Source: Mallotus nudiflorus (Eukaryota > Streptophyta > Magnoliopsida > Malpighiales > Euphorbiaceae). From it: a DNA stretch of 64,000 nt. The position numbers and the translations under genes are program-made. Numbering within the stretch: the first letter of the stretch is position 1; each line of letters starts with the position of its first letter. The notes beneath the pieces are model-generated. The model saw only the letters and a program-made list of their open reading frames with translations. It was not told where the DNA came from and did no database searches. Shown here piece by piece: positions 48,350 through 61,043 of the stretch. The stretch is from NCBI GenBank assembly GCA_947683625.1, contig CANTUR010001439.1:1-64000 (forward strand). Reading direction: 5' to 3'.

Positions 48350-48509
48350 TGTAATGACCTTGTATTTTAAATTAAATAATATTATTTTAGGATATGCAGT
48401 ATTAATAATTTTAAATTTTATTTTATATTGTTGTTGTTAAATTGCTATTAATATTTACGTATATTATTTTGAGGAATTATTTATGTAAAAATAATTATTT
48501 TACGTGAGG

Positions 48510-48595
48510 TTATTATTATTATTATTATTATTACTATTATTGTTGTTGTTGTTGTTTTTGTTAATATTATTAATATTATTATTGTTAACATTATA

Positions 48596-48651
<56 letters not shown>
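48510..48651. repeat. (ATT)n/(GTT)n microsatellite in the D 3' LTR
   Basis: ATT repeats interrupted by a TTG run and by TTAATATTATTAA. Longer than the pure (ATT)n at 20566-20624 in the 5' LTR. Confidence 0.9.
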
Positions 48652-48652
<1 letters not shown>

Positions 48653-49088
48653 AAATTATATGAAGGGCATCTTGGTAATTTTATAAATTAATAAAAAAAT
48701 GTACAAAAGTCTAAAAAATCGGGTCAATAAAGCCATTTCTTCCTCCTTCTTCTTCTTCTTCTTCTTCTTCTTCTTCTTCTTTCTGTCACTTTCGGCCACC
48801 ATCAACCGGACCACCGCCGGATTGCTCCACCCTCTGCCACTAGTCATCGTCGTTATTATTTTTCATTATTATTATTAAATTATATAAAGGGCATTTTGGT
48901 AATTTTATAAATTAATAAAAAATGTACAAAAATTCAAAAAAATCAGGTCAACAAAGCCATTTCTTCCTTCTCCTTCCTCTTCTTTTTCTTCTTTTTCTTT
49001 TTCTTTTTCTTTTTCTTTCTGTCACTTTCGGCCACCATCAACTGGACCACTACCGGATTGCCCCACCCTTTGCCACTAGTCACCATCG
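48653..49088 (+). repeat. About 224 bp tandem duplication in the D 3' LTR
   Basis: AAATTATA followed by AAGGGCAT and TTGGTAATTTTATAAATTAA starts at 48653 and again at 48877. Each copy ends near CCACTAGTCA. The 5' LTR has one copy (about 20620-20810). A (CTT)n run lies in the first copy (48744-48782). Confidence 0.85.
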
Positions 49089-50964
49089 AGCTTGGACGTC
49101 CCTAGCAGCCACTCACTACCACCAGTATTGCCTGCCACTGGCTAGAATGCCTATAATGCCAAAAACCAAAACTTGAGCTCCATGAACATCGATGAGATTC
49201 CGGCTACCATTTGACGTTGGGCCAGTCTCTTTCAATAGCTTTTCATCCAGTGAGTCCATTTTCGAGCTCCATTTGAGCTCAAAACTTCTAGATTTTTAGA
49301 TATTTCCAATTTTTAGTTTATGTGTTTTAGGGTTTTTGATTTTTTTTTAACTTGATTTAGGTTGATTCATGAAAAGTTTCTTAACAAATTTGTTTTTTAT
49401 AGCTCAAGCTTCTCAAATATATTTTTTGTAAATTTTTTTTGAATTAATTTGAATTTTAGTTAATTTTTTATCATTTTAATATTAAATATTGAATTATAGA
49501 TAATTATGTTAATTAATTATTTTTATTGAGAATTTAGTTGAATTTGTGTTTATAATGTGAGTTAATAATTTTAGAATTATTAAAATGATTTTGGTGAATT
49601 AATATAATTTTTAGGAATATTAATTATATTATGTATATTTTGAATTATTGGGTTAATTGTGTAATTTTGTGAAAATTATAGCTAAATTATATGTTTTAGA
49701 TGGTTTTAGAATTATTTAGGGTATTAAAATCATTTTTATAAATTATTTACTATTTTTAAATAATTAATACTAATTTTTGAAAATTATTTTTAAATAATAT
49801 ATTATTTACTATTTTGGTGATTAAATGGGTTTTTAATTATTTTTATTATATATTTAAGGTATTTGAATATATTAAAGTGAATTTTTACTATTTTATATTG
49901 ATTTATTGAAAAATTGGATTTTTATTAATATTATATTATTATTTGAGATTTTTATTTAATAATTGTGAAAATAATTGTATTTGGTGTTTTATTATTTAAA
50001 TATATTATATTTTGATATTTTGATGATATTTGTGGAATTTATTGATTTTTAATATATTTATTATTTTAAATGTATTTTTGGTGAATTTGTGAACCTCGGT
50101 TGGGAATTGTGCAGTAAGGGGTCCTAACCGAAGGTGTTGAGTGTTCTGTGTTAGTAGTGTGTTTTTTTTTGGCAGGATCGGCTCTACTTTTTAGTAGAGA
50201 GATGTTCGTTTTACAAAGGAGGTTCTGCCGAATTTTCGGTAGAATTCTTGTAAAACATGACATCGGGTCGATCATGAGTTCCCGTGTTTTGTCTGAGTTT
50301 TGTATTCCTAGATCGAATCTCTTTAGAAGTATAAGTTAAATTTATTCTAATTGTTATTATTATTTTATTTTCTAGTTGTGCTGAGACCAAGACCTATTGG
50401 ATCGGGCCAATCGAGCCAGTCTTGTGGGGTGTAGCATTGTGAGTTGTTATCTTATATATACATCACATATAACATGCATGATTTAAAATATTCAAGTTTT
50501 AATATGTATTCACTCATGAATTGTTTTATTAAATGTTTTAGTATATGTTAGGTATATTTTTAGTATCTTTTTGGTATATTTCACTATAAATGCATGATAT
50601 ATTTTCAAAATACACTTAATATATTTTTGGTATATTTATGGTTGATTTTGAATTTATTTAGCATATATATACTTAAAATATACTTAGTATATTTTAGGTA
50701 TATTTTTGGTATATATATGGTTTATTTCACTGCTATGAATGTTATTATGTTTAAATATGCATTATTTATTTTTCTATATGTATATTGAATTTTATATGAA
50801 GGATATCAATAGAATGTGCTACCTAATGGGTAGCACTAGGACCGTGTACGTATCGGTGCGATAGATTTAGGGTTGAGTTATGAATCACTTGAGGTGATAT
50901 ATAATTAATTGATTCTTTTAAGATTTGATGTGATTGAATAGTGTGGTTGCTGGAGCTCGGTTGC

Positions 50965-53900
50965 TATCACGACCCAAAATAGGGGCCATGACCGGCGCTA
51001 GGGAACGGGAATTTTTTCGAATCCGGAACCCATAGCAAGCCTAAAATAAAATAAAACATGCAAAAATAATAATAACAACACTTAATGCAGTGGAAATAAA
51101 ATCATAATGTCAAATTAATATTTCCACCAAAAATAAATTAAATCGAATTCTCATCTCATATATAAATAAATCCTTTAATATAAGTTTCAGTTCAAATTCT
51201 TAAATACATAACTCACACAAATATAATACATAAAACCCACAATTTATTTACAACTACTGCAGTGTCTAGATTATAAAAATAAAACTCAAGTGAGCAATTT
51301 ACATAAAGAAGTCGGGGCAAAAGAAATCCGACATACATGCCTGCTACTGAGGTCTGACGAAGATGACTCTCCTGAAAAATGGTCAACAGAGGGGAGTCAG
51401 ACCTCATTGAGTGAATTACTATAATATATATACATGCATACTAAATGTCAATGCACACAATCAAAAGTATATATATAATATGTATATATACAAGCAAATA
51501 CACACGATGCAATAAAATCATTTTATATATTTTATTGAAAATTACTATTTATGAAGGATCAAATAGAACCCTAGAATATTGCAACCTCAAAACAGTGTTA
51601 GACAACACTCTAGCCATACAGGCTCACTTATTCCAAATATGTTCACTTGATCCATTTGGACAGTAGACTGGCCCCGAGATACTAAGTCAACCGAGCTCCA
51701 GCAGTCTGACTATCAGTGTGATTGGTCCCGAGACACTTGGTCAACCGAGCTCCAGCAATCACACTCCCAAATCATATCACACATCAAATAATCATATCCA
51801 ATCAATATCCACAAATGGTTAGTAATATAGCCTAAATGCTATAAGCGTACCGGTACGTACTTGGTCCTAGTGCTGCCCACTGGACAGCACGTTCTATTGA
51901 TATCCTTCATTAAAATATAAAGCATACATTCATAAAAATAAATGATGCATGAATTTAAATAAAATAGTAACATTAACCATATATATACTAGAAATATACC
52001 AAAAATAAACCAGGTATATTTCAAATATATATATGTCAAATAAATCCAATACAATCATAAAATAAACTAAATATATATTTAAAAATATTTTGAACATAAA
52101 TGTCTAATAAAGCATGCATATAATTCAAAATATATCAAAAATAAACTAAAAATAAACTTAAGTACTGATTAAATTATTTATGCATATTTAATCCAAATAA
52201 AACATACATTTCTAAATCATGCACCCTAAAACATATATATATAGAATAGTAACTCACACTTAATGCACTCCTCGAGATGGGTCCTACAGGCCTGGTCCAC
52301 TAGGGCTCGGTCTCGGTGCAACTAAACAAACAAAAATAACAGACATCAGAATAAACCTAACAGAAAATCCTAGAAACTCGATCTAGAATATTAGACACAG
52401 AATCAGAATTAGGGTTTGACCGAACATCACATTTTACGAGAATTCTACCAAAAATCCGACAGAACCTCCCCTATAAAATGGACATCTCTTTACTCAAAGA
52501 GTAGAGTCGGCCCTGCAAAGAAACACACTTCGAAAATAGACACAGAAACACGTCCACAACCACTCGGTCGGACTCCAAGCTACAGTTCACCGACCGAGGT
52601 CCACAATTCACAAAACAATATAGAAATACCAAAAATACCCTTATATCACATAAATACATTTAATAAGTAGAAATTACGTAATTAACCCTAAAACACAGTA
52701 AAAATCGATAAAAACTCATTTTATTAGAAAAATCATATATTATATATATAATAGAAAATAATTTATGAAAAATAGTTTTAATTAGTTAAAAATACTAAAT
52801 AATTTGTAGAAATCATTTTTTATACCTTAAATAATTATTAAAAGCAATTTAATTACATTTCTAGCCAATTTAGAGTAAAATTACCAAAATACTCCTATAT
52901 ATATAAATATACTAAAATTAATCCAAAAATTCACCAAAAATAGTATAATTATCAAAAAATAATTTTCTCAACATATTTATCAATTATATCACTAAATAAA
53001 CTTAATTAACCAATTAATTTCAATTAAAAACACAATTAACCCTATTTCTCAAAATTACATAAATTAATTAAATTCAAAATAAATACAAAGAAATTCATAA
53101 AAATTCCAAATAAATTTCTATAATTCATTTTAACACCTATTTTTATCATAAAACACAATTTCATAATTTAATTTATTAATTTTCAAAAATTAGAAAATAA
53201 TAATAAAATATCCAAAAATACCCAAAAATCAAAATAAATTCCAAAATTCTACAAAAATTCACACATGTAGATTAAGTTAAGGGGAACAACATTTGTGAAG
53301 GAATTTTTCATTAATTAATCAATTCGAAGTTCAAAAAAATCAAGAACCCTAAAATGGCCGAATTGCAAAAATCAAAACCTAAGCAAATTTAGACCATTTT
53401 AAGTGAAAAAAGCTTAGAATCACACTCACCATAGCTCAAGGAGAAGAAAGAGACCGGCGGTGTCGAAAATAGTGGTCGGAATCGGCTTGATCAACGTTAG
53501 CTCCAAATTTCAGCTTCTCGGGTTGTTGTAGCATTCACCGGCACTAGAGAGGGTGAAAGGAGGGGCTGAGCAACTGGAGGAAGGCGGTGGACGTCCAGCA
53601 AGCACTCTGAACGGCGGTGAATGGAGTCGCACAGTGAGGAAGGAGGAGAAGGGCGTCGGGGAAGAGGAAGGAGAAGGGAGGGGTAGAAATGGTAATTTTG
53701 TAATAAATTTTTGATTTTTCAACTATATATATGTATATTTATATATATCACACTACATATTATAATAATATAAATTCCCACACATATAATTTAATACATT
53801 AAATAATTTATACACTAAAAAATTAATTAATTAATATTAAAACTAATAATAAATAATAAAAATATTAGGGTAATTAATTAAACCCTAGTTTAATTTAAAT

Positions 53901-54191
53901 AAATACACACATATATACACTTTATTTAGTACTTTAAAAATATATATGAGCTCATGCAAGTCCGGAAATCTATTTAAAATAATTAATAATAAATAATTTA
54001 CATGTCAATTTTCCCGAAAATAATATTCCCAGGAAAATTTTACGTAAAGTACTTAAAATAACCTAAAATAATTAAAATAAGCTTTAATTAAATAACAAAC
54101 TCATAAAATATCAAACTCATTATATACAAAAATTATTAACACTGCATATCCCGATGCAGTATTAAAATATTTAAAAACACGGGATATTACA
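50965..54191 (-). mobile_element. Solo LTR A3 (family A)
   Basis: 3,227 bp with a perfect 5 bp target duplication GTTGC (50960-50964 and 54192-54196). The first bases read TATCACGACCC where A2 has TGTCACGACCC. The end GGATATTACA is intact. It lies in the D 3' LTR inside the conserved CTCGGTTG...TAGTGTC loop. Family hairpins are present: twin set at about 51661-51770, and hairpin plus palindrome at about 51845-51890. Confidence 0.94.
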
Positions 54192-54820
54192 GTTGCCTAG
54201 TGTCGAGAGGCCAATCACACTGACAGTGAGACTGCTGGAGCTCGTTGACTTAGTGTCTCGGGGCCAGTCTACTATCCAATATGGAATAAAGGAATTAATT
54301 TGGAATTAAGTGAATATGTATGGCTAGAGAGGTATTATTGATTGAGGTTGTGTATAATTAGGGTTCTATTTAATCCTTCACTAAAATAAATATTTCCAAC
54401 AGTTATTATATATAAAGTGATTTCAACATTTGTGTGGAAGACATGTATATATTTATTATATATACTAATGGTTGATTGCATATGACATTAGGAGATGCAT
54501 GTATATATAATATAATAATTCATTCAGTGAGGTCTCCTCCGTTGTTATTTTCACAGGAGATTCTTCTTCCTCAAACCTCAATAGTAGGCTCATCCGCTAG
54601 ACTTCTTCAGCCCTGGCTAGTTTATGTAAATTACTTACCTGATTTCTTTTGTACTCTATAAAACTGCAGTAGTATCAATAGTAGTTGTATTTTGCATCTG
54701 TAGAATGATTTTTAATATTAGAGACCTTTTTTTGAATATTGTATGAAATATTTTATTTTATGATATGACAGAAGTATTTATTTTTATATATTGATTTAAG
54801 ATTTTTTTTTGGTGTATTTT

Positions 54821-57800
54821 TGTCACGACCCAAAACAGGGCCATGACCGGCGCTAGGGAACGGGAATTCTTTCGAATTCGGAACCCGTAGCAAGCCTAAA
54901 AATAAAATAAAATAAACGTGCAATAGTAATAATAACAATATTAAATGCAGCGGAAATAAAAATCATAAATATAATAATAGCATATGCGCCAACTGGATTT
55001 AACTCAAATCCTCATCATTTCATATATATAAATCTTTATACAAATCCAGTTCAAATATAATACAACATCTCTTTAAATATTTAATGACTACTGCAGTGTC
55101 TAGATAAAATAAATCCAAGACTCAGAGAAGCAGTTTACATAAAGAAGCCAGGGCGGAAGAAATCCGGCGTACAGGCCTACTACTGAGGTCTGAAGATGAT
55201 GACTCTCCTGAAAAATAGTCAACGGAGGGGAGTCAGACCTCACTGAGTGAATTACTATAGTATATATACATGCACACTAAATGACAATGCATACAATCAA
55301 CAATATATATCTAATATGTATATATACAGGCAATACACACAGATGTGATAAAATCATTTTATATATTTTTATTTAAAATCATCGTTTATGAAGGATCATA
55401 TAGAACCCTATGATATTGCAATCTCAAAAACAGTGTTAGACAACACTCTAGCCATACAGGCTCACTTATTCCAAAATATTCACTTATTCCATTTAGACAG
55501 TAGACTGGCCCCGAGACACTAAGTCAACCGAGCTCCAGCAGTCTGACTGCCAGTGTGATTGGCCCCGAGACACTTGGTCAACCGAGCTCCAGCAATCACA
55601 CCCAAATCACATCTCACACATCAGATAAATCAATTCAAATCAAAATCCTCAAACTGGTTAGTGATATAGCCTAAATGCTATAAGTGCACCGGTACGTACT
55701 CGGTCCTAGTGCTGCCCACTAGGTAGCACGTTCTATTGATATCCTTCATTAATAAATATAAAACATTCATTCATAAATAAATGATGCATGAATTTAAATA
55801 AAATAACAATATAAACCATATATATACTGGAAATATATCAAAAGTAAACCAGGTATATTTTGAGTATATATACGTCAAATAAATCCAATCAAATTACAAA
55901 TTTAGCTAGAAATATATTTAAAAATATTTTAAATATAATTTATTGATAAAACATGCATATAATTTAATATATACCAAAAATATACTTAAATACAAATCAC
56001 ATTATTTATGCATATTTAATTAAAATAAAACATATATTTCTAAAATTATGCATCCTAAAGCATATATATATAAAATAGTAACTCACACTTAGTGCGCTCC
56101 ACGAGATGGATCCGACGGGCCTGGTCCACTAGGCCTCGGTCTTGGCGCAACTAAACAAACAATAACGATAGAAATCAGAATAAACTTAACAGAAAATCCT
56201 AGAACTCGATCTAGAATATTAAACACAGAAACAGGATTAGGGTTCGACTGGACATCACGTTTTACGAGAATTCTATCAAAAATTTGGCAGAACCTCCCCT
56301 GTAAAATGGACATCTCTCTACTCAAAGAGTAGAGCTGACCCTGCAAAGAAATACACTTCGAAAAACAAGCTCAACCCCTCATTCACACTCCCTCGGTCGG
56401 ACTCCAAACTACAGTCTACCGACCGGGGTCCACAAACACAGAATAATTTCAGAAATACCAAAAATACCCTTATAACATAGAAATACATTTTATAGGTAGA
56501 AATTACATAATTATCCTTAAAACACTGTAAAAACCGATAAAAACTCATTTTATTAGAAAAATCGTATATTATATATATAATTGAAAATAATTCACGAAAA
56601 ATAGTTTTAATTAGTTAAAAATATTAAATAATTTTTAGAAATCATTTTTATACCTTAAATAACTATTAAAACCAATTAAATTACATTTTTAGTCAATTTT
56701 GTGTAAAATTACCAAAATACCCCTATATATATAAATATACTAAAATTACTTCAAAAATTTACCAAAAATAGTATAATTATCCAAAATTAATTTTCTCAAT
56801 ATATTTATCAATAATATCAATAATTAAACTCAATTAACTAGTTAATTTCAATTAAAACACATTTAACCGCAATTTTCCAAAATTACATAAACTTAAATAA
56901 TTCAAAATAAATACTTAGAAATTCATAAAAATTCCAAATAAATTCCTATAATTCATTTCAACACCTATATTTATCATAAAACATAATTTCATAATTTATT
57001 TAATTAATTTCCGAAAATTAGAAAATAATATTAAAATATTCAAAAATACCCAAAAATCAAAATAATCTCAAAAACTTCCAAAAAAATTCATACATGTAGA
57101 TTAAGCTAAGGAGAACAACATTGGTGAAGGGACTTTTCATGAATCAAACAATTCAAAGTTCAAAAAAATTAAAAACCCTAAAATGGCCGAAATCGAAAAT
57201 TCAAAACTTAAGAAAATCAAGACCATTTAAGCTCAAACCAAAGCTAGAATCACACTCACCGGAGCTCAAGGAGAAGAAATAGATTGGCGGTGTCAAAAAC
57301 GGTGGCCGGAATCGCGAGGGAAGAAGAAAATGCAAACTCTCAGCTTTCGGCCAAAAATCGATCTTCAGACGCCGAAAACGGCTGCTACAGGCTGCGAGGA
57401 AGGCTGGGGAAGGTGTTGGCACACCGGACGGCACACCAACAGCAAGGAATCGACAGTTGCAGATGGCGGACTGCGAGGGAAGCGAAAATCGGGGAAGAAG
57501 GAGCAATCAGGGGCAAAAATATAATTTTCCAAAAGTTTTGATTTTTGACTTATAATGTGTATATATATATATACTTTATACTATATAATAAAATAATATT
57601 AAATTACACACATTAAATATACACCACACACTTATAATTTAATATTTTAAAATTTAATAATAAATAAAAATAATTAAATAACAATAAAATTAATAAATAA
57701 ATAATAAAATATTAGGGTAACATATTAAACCCTAATTAAATAAATATATACACACATAGGCTTTATTTAGTAATTTAAAAATATGTATGAGTTCATGCAA

Positions 57801-58031
57801 GTCCGTAAATTTATTTAAAATAATTAATAGTAAATTATTTACGTGAAAATTTCCCCGAAAATGCAAGTCCCCGGGAAAATTTTACATAAAACACTGTAAA
57901 TAAGACATAGTAATTAAAATAGGTTTTAAATACATATCAACTAGTAAAAATATCATAGTATATATACAAAAATTATTAACACTGCATGTCCCGATGCAGT
58001 ATTAAAATATTTAAAAATACCGGATATTACA
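54821..58031 (-). mobile_element. Solo LTR A4 (family A)
   Basis: 3,211 bp, TGTCACGACCC to GGATATTACA, with a perfect 5 bp duplication ATTTT (54816-54820 and 58032-58036). Twin hairpins lie at about 55496-55602, hairpin plus palindrome-like region at about 55686-55735, H1/H2 at about 56255-56340, and the GC-rich block at 57270-57510. No coding region is present. Confidence 0.94.
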
Positions 58032-58149
58032 ATTTTATTTATTTATTGCATGCTTTTATTCTTTTAAGGCTTGCTACGAGTTCCGGATTCGAAAGAATTC
58101 CCGTTCCCTAGCGCCGGTCATGACTCCCGTTTTGGATCGTGATAAAGGA

Positions 58150-58880
58150 GGGGGACAGATAAAATTACAAAAATATTTTTACTCATTATTATATAAAAAC
58201 TGGATAATTTAATTATTTACTAATAAAAGTAAAGTTAATTAATTAAAATTTGAATTTAATTGGGTAGAAAGTCTATTTCCTATTTTAAATAGTTTAACTT
58301 CTATTTTTTCTCTAATAAAAATTAAATTGACTAAAAAATAATTCTAATTTAATTGAAAGTATGTTTTCTATTTTAATTAGGTTAATTTATAACTTATCTC
58401 TAACAAAAATTTTAATTTAATTAAAAGTATATTTCCTATTCTAATATGGTTAACTTCTATTTTAACTCAAAAAAATAATTTAATTAAATTTTAATTTTAA
58501 TATAATTGAAAGTATGTTTTCTATTTTTATTAGGTTAACTTCTATTTTATCTCTAACAAAATTAAATCAATTAAAATATAATTCAAATTTAATTAAAAGT
58601 ATATTTCTTATTCTAATTTAATTAAAAGTATATTTCTTATTCTAATTTAATTAAAAGTATATTTCTTATTCTAATTTAATTAAAAGTATATTTTTTATTT
58701 TAATTAGGTTAGCTTTTATTTTATCTCTAATAAAAATGATAGTAATTAATAAATAATTCTAATTTAATTGAAAATATATTTTCTAATTTAATTATATTAA
58801 TATTTATTTTATCTCTAACAAAATTAAATTAATTAAAATGTTAGTGTTAATTTTGTTAAAAATATATAAAAAAAATCTCA
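58150..58880. repeat. Degenerate minisatellite, units of about 85-88 bp
   Basis: The phrase GTTAACTTCTATTTTA, or a close variant, recurs near 58292, 58380, 58448, 58533 and 58707, with TTAATTGAAAGTATGTTTTC between. Within it a 29 bp unit (AATTAAAAGTATATTTCTTA...) is repeated four times from 58591, 58620, 58649 and 58678. One related unit lies on the other side of element D at 20245-20400, so D inserted into this array. Confidence 0.65.
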
Positions 58881-60085
58881 GATATTTTATACACAAATTA
58901 AAAAAAAAAATCCACCAATGATGAGTAAAAAATTTCCCTTTACAGCAATCAGACATGACAACATCGCCAAAACAACGGCAGGTCCACACAAAACGACAAC
59001 AAAGCGTTACTAAAAATAAATAAAGGGTAACTTACTAATTCCCCTAATATTTTGACCATTTATACTAATGACTACTTACCATTTTATGGTAAAATATAAA
59101 ATATGTTCTCTTTTTGTGGTGTTTTGTAAAATATTTCCTTATTTGTGGTTATTTTTAAAAATTTTATCAATTTGTAGTATTTTTGTATGAGGTAGTGGAG
59201 AGATTATTATGGAAGAATTGCCCCATTGGAGCTAGCAGAATACTCATTCCGTTGGTCCAAATCACATAATGAGAATATTTTTTTCAGGAAAATTTATAAA
59301 GATATCTCATTTTTAAATGTTGTCAATAAAAATACTTCAAATTTTCATTTTTTTACAAATTTACTCTATCATAATTACAAGAGTGTGTTTTGCATTTTCA
59401 AAAATACATCTATATTTTTCTTTTTGATTTCTCTTTCATTCATCTTCACTTTTTTTTATTAATTTCTTGACAGTTTTTATTCTCTTCTTGTTATTTTTAT
59501 TTTTTTATTTGTCTCTTATTTTTTACTTTTTATAAATTTTTATTTTATTATTTTATTATATTTTTCTCCTTCTCTTCTTTTCTCTTTTCTTTTTTATTTT
59601 TATTTTCACTTTCTTTTTTCCTTTTCCTCTTTTTTTTTTATAAATTTTTATCTTTTTTCTTATTTTTCTCTTTTTTATTTTTAATTTTTGTACTTCCTTT
59701 CTTTTTTATTTTTTGTTTATTTTTATTTCTCTTTTTTTTAAAAAACAATTTTCCTTGATTTTCCCTCTTTTTTTTTATTAGTGAAGCATTAGTCAATATA
59801 TTTTTTGGAATTTTATTTTTTGGAATTTTATTTTATAAATTCCTGAAGTAGGTTATAAGAATACACAGAATGTGATGGCAAACATACAAGCAACTCATAT
59901 GCGATAAATTTTATGTATATAATTGATTATTCAAGTTCTTAATGTGTAAAAGATATAACATTCATTATAATTGAACCCACATGAATATTTCTAAAAAGCA
60001 ATATTATAACTTTGGGTAAGGAAAATAAAGTCATAATTTAAATTTCTAATGATTCTAAAATAGAATCAATTTATCAATATATTTA
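58881..60085. other. AT-rich spacer, no gene seen
   Basis: 59040-59200 contains TTTGTGGT-like phrases; 59450-59780 is strongly T/C-rich. Short open frames at 58804-58989 and 59226-59462 have low-complexity translations and no recognised domain. Confidence 0.55.
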
Positions 60086-60549
60086 TGTCATGACCCAAAC
60101 CCGAGAGTTATGACCGGCGCTAGGAAACGGGAATTCGCGAGAATTTAGAACCTATAGCAAGTCTTAAAATAAAATCTCATACCAAACAGACCATAAAAAT
60201 ATCTCAGAATTTAAAACTTTTTAAATCAAAAGAAAATCTCCATATATATCATAATAAATATTTTACAATATTCAAAATACAACCACCAAAAATAACAATA
60301 AGAGAATACAACAATATGAAACACTACTGCAGCATCTATTTATATATCAGTCGAAGAGAAAAAGGTCCAGCGAATAGAACTACTATGGGAGGTCTAATGG
60401 GAAGAATCCTGAAAAGAAAATTTGGGGGGGGGGGGGGGGGGGGGGGGGGAGGGGGGGAGAGTCAGACCTCACTGAGTGAATTATTATTATATATATATAC
60501 ATGAAACCTAATAATATAGGCATTCAAGCATTAGTATAATAATATTTAT
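60086..60549 (-). mobile_element. LTR F, end segment (interrupted by LTR E)
   Basis: It starts in plus coordinates TGTCATGACCC, with ACCGGCGCTAGG as in the other LTR ends. The GAGGTCTGA part of the long-range stem lies at about 60464-60472, its partner (TTAGACCTC on the LTR strand) at about 60390-60398. A 26-base G run interrupts the space between. The rest of F lies beyond the window. Confidence 0.8.
60424..60457 (+). repeat. Poly-G tract (26 G, A, 7 G)
   Basis: An unusually long G homopolymer at the place where the other LTRs read GGAGGGGAG. It may be an expansion of that purine motif. Homopolymers this long are also prone to assembly error. Confidence 0.85.
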
Positions 60550-61003
60550 TGTCACGACCCAAACTAGGGAGTCATGACCAACGCTAGGGAACGAAAATTC
60601 TTTCAAATCTAGAACCTATAGCAAGCCTTAGAAATAAAAAGCATGCAATAAATAAATAAAATACGTCAAAATTAAAACTTTAATTCTATATAAAAATAAA
60701 CACATGAATGTCATATCATAAACAAAAATATTCATACAATATTATGATACAAATCCCAAAATAAAATAATACATTATTGATACAATAACACTACTACTGC
60801 AGTTTTCTAGAATACAATAAGAATGAGACATAAAATATACATAGTCTAGCTAGGGCTGAAGAAGACCGGCATAAAGTATTACTGATACGGTCTAATGAAG
60901 ATGACTCTCCTGAAAAAAATGGTTAAGAGGGGGTTAGACCTTACTGAGTGAATTATTATAATATATATACATGCACCTCCTAATGTCATATGCAATCAAT
61001 CAT

Positions 61004-61043
<40 letters not shown>

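Larger units (their letters stand above)
20406..58144 (+). mobile_element. Element D: Tekay/Del-like chromovirus, host of several insertions
   Basis: Limits are the 5' LTR start TGTAATGACCC at 20406 and the 3' LTR end at 58144, where CA has become TA. Removing nested insertions (J 24915-44938, A3, A4) leaves about 11 kb. Order: LTR, primer site, gag, protease, RT, RNase H, integrase, chromodomain-like tail, polypurine tract, LTR. This is standard for the chromovirus branch of Ty3/gypsy, and the C-terminal part after integrase matches the Tekay/Del pattern. The target duplication is unclear: GGGGA on the left, AAGGA on the right. The LTRs have diverged visibly, so this insertion is older than B. 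Confidence 0.88.
48350..58144 (+). mobile_element. 3' LTR of element D, split by solo LTRs A3 and A4
   Basis: Segments are 48350-50964, 54192-54820 and 58032-58144. Together they make about 3.35 kb, some 320 bases longer than the 5' LTR. A tandem duplication of about 224 bases (48653-49088) and longer ATT tracts account for much of the excess. It starts TGTAATGACCT and ends GATCGTGATA, where CA has become TA. A3 interrupts the loop of the first twin hairpin; A4 sits about 110 bases from the LTR end. Confidence 0.88.

Noticed and set aside
58150..58880. Centromeric satellite
   Set aside because: Only a few degenerate units of variable length (68-88 bp); no long regular array.
59226..59462. 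78-residue frame in the spacer right of element D
   Set aside because: Phe/Ser-rich low-complexity translation in T-rich DNA, with no neighbours or domain to support it.
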